Origin: Pseudolactococcus hodotermopsidis
Lineage (GTDB): Bacteria; Bacillota; Bacilli; Lactobacillales; Streptococcaceae
Direction: 5' to 3'
Assembly: GCF_011170085.1 (NCBI RefSeq)
Contig: NZ_BLLI01000002.1
Coordinates: 1 to 64,000, forward strand
Length of the DNA: 64,000 bases
A program made the position numbers and the translations under genes. This document shows positions 61,587 to 64,000 of the stretch, one piece after another. How positions within the stretch are numbered: the first letter of the stretch is position 1; each line of letters starts with the position of its first letter. The notes under the pieces were generated by a model, which made no database searches, was not told the origin of the DNA, and saw nothing but the letters and a program-made list of their open reading frames with translations.

Positions 61587-64000
61587 CTTTTTTCTCAATC
61601 TTTTCATCTCGAATTTGACTCAACCGTTCAGTAAAAGCCATTATTTCAGAAAAACAAGTTGCCTCTGAGACACGTCGACAATCAAAGCGAATCATCATCA
61701 CGCCACGTTCCTCGCCTATTTTTGCCTTCAAACTTGTTTTTGACAAAGCATCAAAATAATCCTGTGGCATAAAGGCGTTGACAGCAGCTTTACTCATCGT
61801 GTAAACGATGTTTACAGGCGTTTTGTCAATCTTGTCAACCAAACTATTATCAGCAAAATGTTTCAGCAAGCCAATTTCTAGCAAATAAGCAACCGTGTCA
61901 GGATATTCACCAAAGCGATCAATCAATTCATCTTGTAAATCTTGATAGTAAACACGACTTTCAATTTCACGAATGCGTTTGTAAATTTCGATTTTCTGGC
62001 GTTGGTCAGAAATGTAGTCAGATGGCAGAAAAGCATCAATTCCCAAATTAATCTCTGTATTTGATTGCTTGATTTTCTTAGTTTTGCCAAGCCGTTGATT
62101 CACTGCCTCTTCCAATAACTGTGAATATAAATCAAAACCAATCGAGTCAATAAAACCAGACTGTTCAGCACCCAAGAGATTGCCAGCGCCACGAATTGAC
62201 AAATCTCGCATGGCGATCTTAAAGCCTGACCCTAATTCTGTAAAGCCTTTAATCGCCTCCAACCGCTTTTCTGATATATCAGATAGCGCTTTTTCAGGCT
62301 GATACATAAAATAAGCATAAGCGACACGATTAGAGCGCCCAACACGACCACGAAGTTGATAGAGCTGAGATAAACCCATGCGATCGGCATTCTCGACAAA
62401 CAAAGTATTGGCGTTTGGAATATCAACACCAGTTTCAATAATTGTTGTCGAGACTAGGACATCATACTCTCCATTAATAAAATCGAGCAAGGTATTTTCA
62501 AGGTAAATTTCACTCATTTGCCCGTGAATCGCAGCAACTCGTGCCTCGGGAATCATCTCGGCAATTTGCGACACTTTTTGTTCAATCGTGTCAACACGAT
62601 TGTAAACGTAAAAAACTTGACCGCCACGTGACATTTCACGCAAAACAGCATCGCGGAGGACACCGTAATTAGTTTCCATGACATAAGTTTGCACAGGATA
62701 ACGATCAGTTGGCGGTGTTTCAATAACGGATAAATCACGAATCCCCATCATTGACATGTGTAAAGTCCGCGGAATCGGTGTCGCAGTCAAAGTCAAGACA
62801 TCCACTTGCGTTTTCAACTCTTTCAAACGTTCTTTGTGTTTGACACCAAATCGCTGTTCTTCATCAATAATCATCAACCCAAGGTCGAAAAAGGCGACAT
62901 CTTTTGATAGCAACCGATGTGTGCCAATGATCAAATCAATGCGGTCTTTTTTGAGTTTATCTAAAATATCAGTCTGCTCTTTTTTGGTCTGAAAACGTGA
63001 CATAACGGCAATATTAACGCCAAAATCGTTGAAACGTTCAAGAAAATTGTTATAATGTTGCTCAGCTAAAACAGTCGTTGGTACCAAAATAGCGACTTGT
63101 TTATGGTCGTTAATCGCCTTGAAAGCCGCACGCATAGCCACTTCCGTTTTCCCGAAACCAACATCACCGACAAGCAGCCGATCCATTGGGCGCTCACGTT
63201 CCATATCTTTCTTGATTTCTTTGACAGAACGCAGTTGATCGGCTGTTTCCATATAGGCAAAAGCCTCATCAAATTCATGTTGATTGTCATCATCATGTGA
63301 AAAAGCATAACCTTTTTGACTTTCCCTTTTGGCATAAAGTTTGATTAAATCTTCGGAAATATCTTCGATTTGTTTGCTAACATTGGCAACAGTTCGTCGC
63401 CAGCGCCCGTCGTTAAGTTTATTGACTTTTGGCGGCTTACCTTCCCCAGCGGTGTATTTGGTTAGGCGATTAACTTGATCAACAGGAATTGAAATTGTAT
63501 CATTATTTTGATATTGAATTGTCAGATAATCTCGGTGCATACCAGCGATTTCAATCGTTTCAAGTCCGAGATATTTCCCGATGCCATGTGTTTGATGCAC
63601 AACATAGTCGCCCACTTCTAGCTCATTATAGTCTTTTAAACGCTCCGCATTGGTAATATTTAGCCGTTTTGTTCGCCGTTTTTTCGTTTTACCAAAAATT
63701 TCATTTTCGGTGATAATTGCAATCTTTTCATCAAGCAAATTAAAGCCATTGTTCAGATTAAGCGTAACGATGTTTAGGGTATTAGCCTGTATGTTGTCTA
63801 ATGTTGAGTGTGTAAACGTCGTGTCAATGTCTTGTAAAGCAGTTGTCAACTTAGTTTGTTTATTTTTGGAAACAGCAAGGACAATGGTGTACTCTATTTT
63901 GAGCAGATGAACCAATTCTGTTTCAAGTAAAGGCATCTGACCAAAGAATCCTTGCATTGAATGCTGATTAAAATGATGTAAAGTATCAAATTTGAGATTA
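61567..64000 (-). CDS. mfd: Transcription-repair coupling factor Mfd (N-terminus cut by window edge)
   Basis: Removes stalled RNA polymerase and recruits UvrA. The frame stays open through the right edge; the first Met in the window (63957) is internal because family-like sequence (HHFNQHSMQGFFGQM) precedes it without a stop. About 810 of the usual 1150 or so residues are visible: RNA-polymerase-interaction domain (DYVVHQTHGIGKYLGLE), RecG-like translocase with Walker A GDVGFGKTEVAMRA and DEEQ box IIDEEQRFGVKH, QLRGRVGRS, TRG region and a C-terminal domain. Confidence 0.95.
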   Translation of the reverse strand, partial: NLKFDTLHHFNQHSMQGFFGQMPLLETELVHLLKIEYTIVLAVSKNKQTKLTTALQDIDTTFTHSTLDNIQANTLNIVTLNLNNGFNLLDEKIAIITENEIFGKTKKRRTKRLNITNAERLKDYNELEVGDYVVHQTHGIGKYLGLETIEIAGMHRDYLTIQYQNNDTISIPVDQVNRLTKYTAGEGKPPKVNKLNDGRWRRTVANVSKQIEDISEDLIKLYAKRESQKGYAFSHDDDNQHEFDEAFAYMETADQLRSVKEIKKDMERERPMDRLLVGDVGFGKTEVAMRAAFKAINDHKQVAILVPTTVLAEQHYNNFLERFNDFGVNIAVMSRFQTKKEQTDILDKLKKDRIDLIIGTHRLLSKDVAFFDLGLMIIDEEQRFGVKHKERLKELKTQVDVLTLTATPIPRTLHMSMMGIRDLSVIETPPTDRYPVQTYVMETNYGVLRDAVLREMSRGGQVFYVYNRVDTIEQKVSQIAEMIPEARVAAIHGQMSEIYLENTLLDFINGEYDVLVSTTIIETGVDIPNANTLFVENADRMGLSQLYQLRGRVGRSNRVAYAYFMYQPEKALSDISEKRLEAIKGFTELGSGFKIAMRDLSIRGAGNLLGAEQSGFIDSIGFDLYSQLLEEAVNQRLGKTKKIKQSNTEINLGIDAFLPSDYISDQRQKIEIYKRIREIESRVYYQDLQDELIDRFGEYPDTVAYLLEIGLLKHFADNSLVDKIDKTPVNIVYTMSKAAVNAFMPQDYFDALSKTSLKAKIGEERGVMMIRFDCRRVSEATCFSEIMAFTERLSQIRDEKIEKKDENKSD

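Overview
The window is low-GC Firmicute chromosome that looks like a Lactococcus-type member of the Streptococcaceae. The pointers are the dnaA-dnaN-rexB-rexA order (RexAB is the streptococcal/lactococcal form of AddAB), a lactococcin-972-type bacteriocin cassette, a tryptophan T-box in front of trpS, CcpA (cre) sites and an araT-recO pair. A dxr gene (MEP pathway) between cdsA and rseP and a cell-wall-anchored GH10 xylanase are not typical of L. lactis. They suggest a plant- or environment-associated lactococcal lineage. Species assignment is inference.

Layout. 1-3.2 kb: cre-controlled xylanase. 3.3-8.4 kb: housekeeping genes (rsmE, prmA, DUF3013, rarA). 8.4-10.8 kb: a Nudix/winged-helix protein of NrtR type and nadV, linked by copies of a short palindrome. 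10.8-12.1 kb: acp and plsX. 12.2-21.4 kb: a disaccharide-phosphorylase locus with two GH65 enzymes, pgmB, an ABC importer lacking its own ATPase, and two small membrane proteins, under a TTGACA-17-TAGAAT promoter with a cre in the spacer and a LacI operator just downstream. The LacI-family regulator is at 24.8-25.8 kb. 21.5-24.4 kb: the bacteriocin operon, inserted between the sugar operon and its regulator. 24.6-34 kb is accessory in character: a candidate CcpA-regulated sRNA, an AbiF/AbiD-type HEPN gene followed at once by a compact structured RNA with its own extended -10 promoter, an ABC-F ATPase, a 242-bp MITE with a 9-bp target duplication, a MacAB-like efflux operon and a decayed IS5-like element.

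34-48 kb returns to core functions: T-box-trpS-ugpQ, an ECF S-component with recO, araT, a transglutaminase-like lipoprotein, tRNA-Lys, a structured RNA of about 200 nt, proS and the envelope/isoprenoid block rseP-dxr-cdsA-uppS, then yajC. 48.5-64 kb is the replication origin region: parB, a bipartite oriC with DnaA boxes on both sides of dnaA and a DnaA-trio-like unwinding element before dnaN, then rexB-rexA, a flippase and mfd, which is cut by the right edge.

The strongest candidates for something undescribed are: (i) the HEPN toxin-like AbiF gene with its adjacent small RNA at 27.07-27.13 kb; (ii) a repeat of about 65-90 bp found in the leaders of three unrelated genes (a GH65 enzyme, trpS and a DUF975 gene); (iii) the CcpA-site-controlled hairpin RNA at 24.6-24.7 kb; (iv) the ATGCTC-N5-GAGCAT palindrome family; and (v) two MITEs without a transposase.
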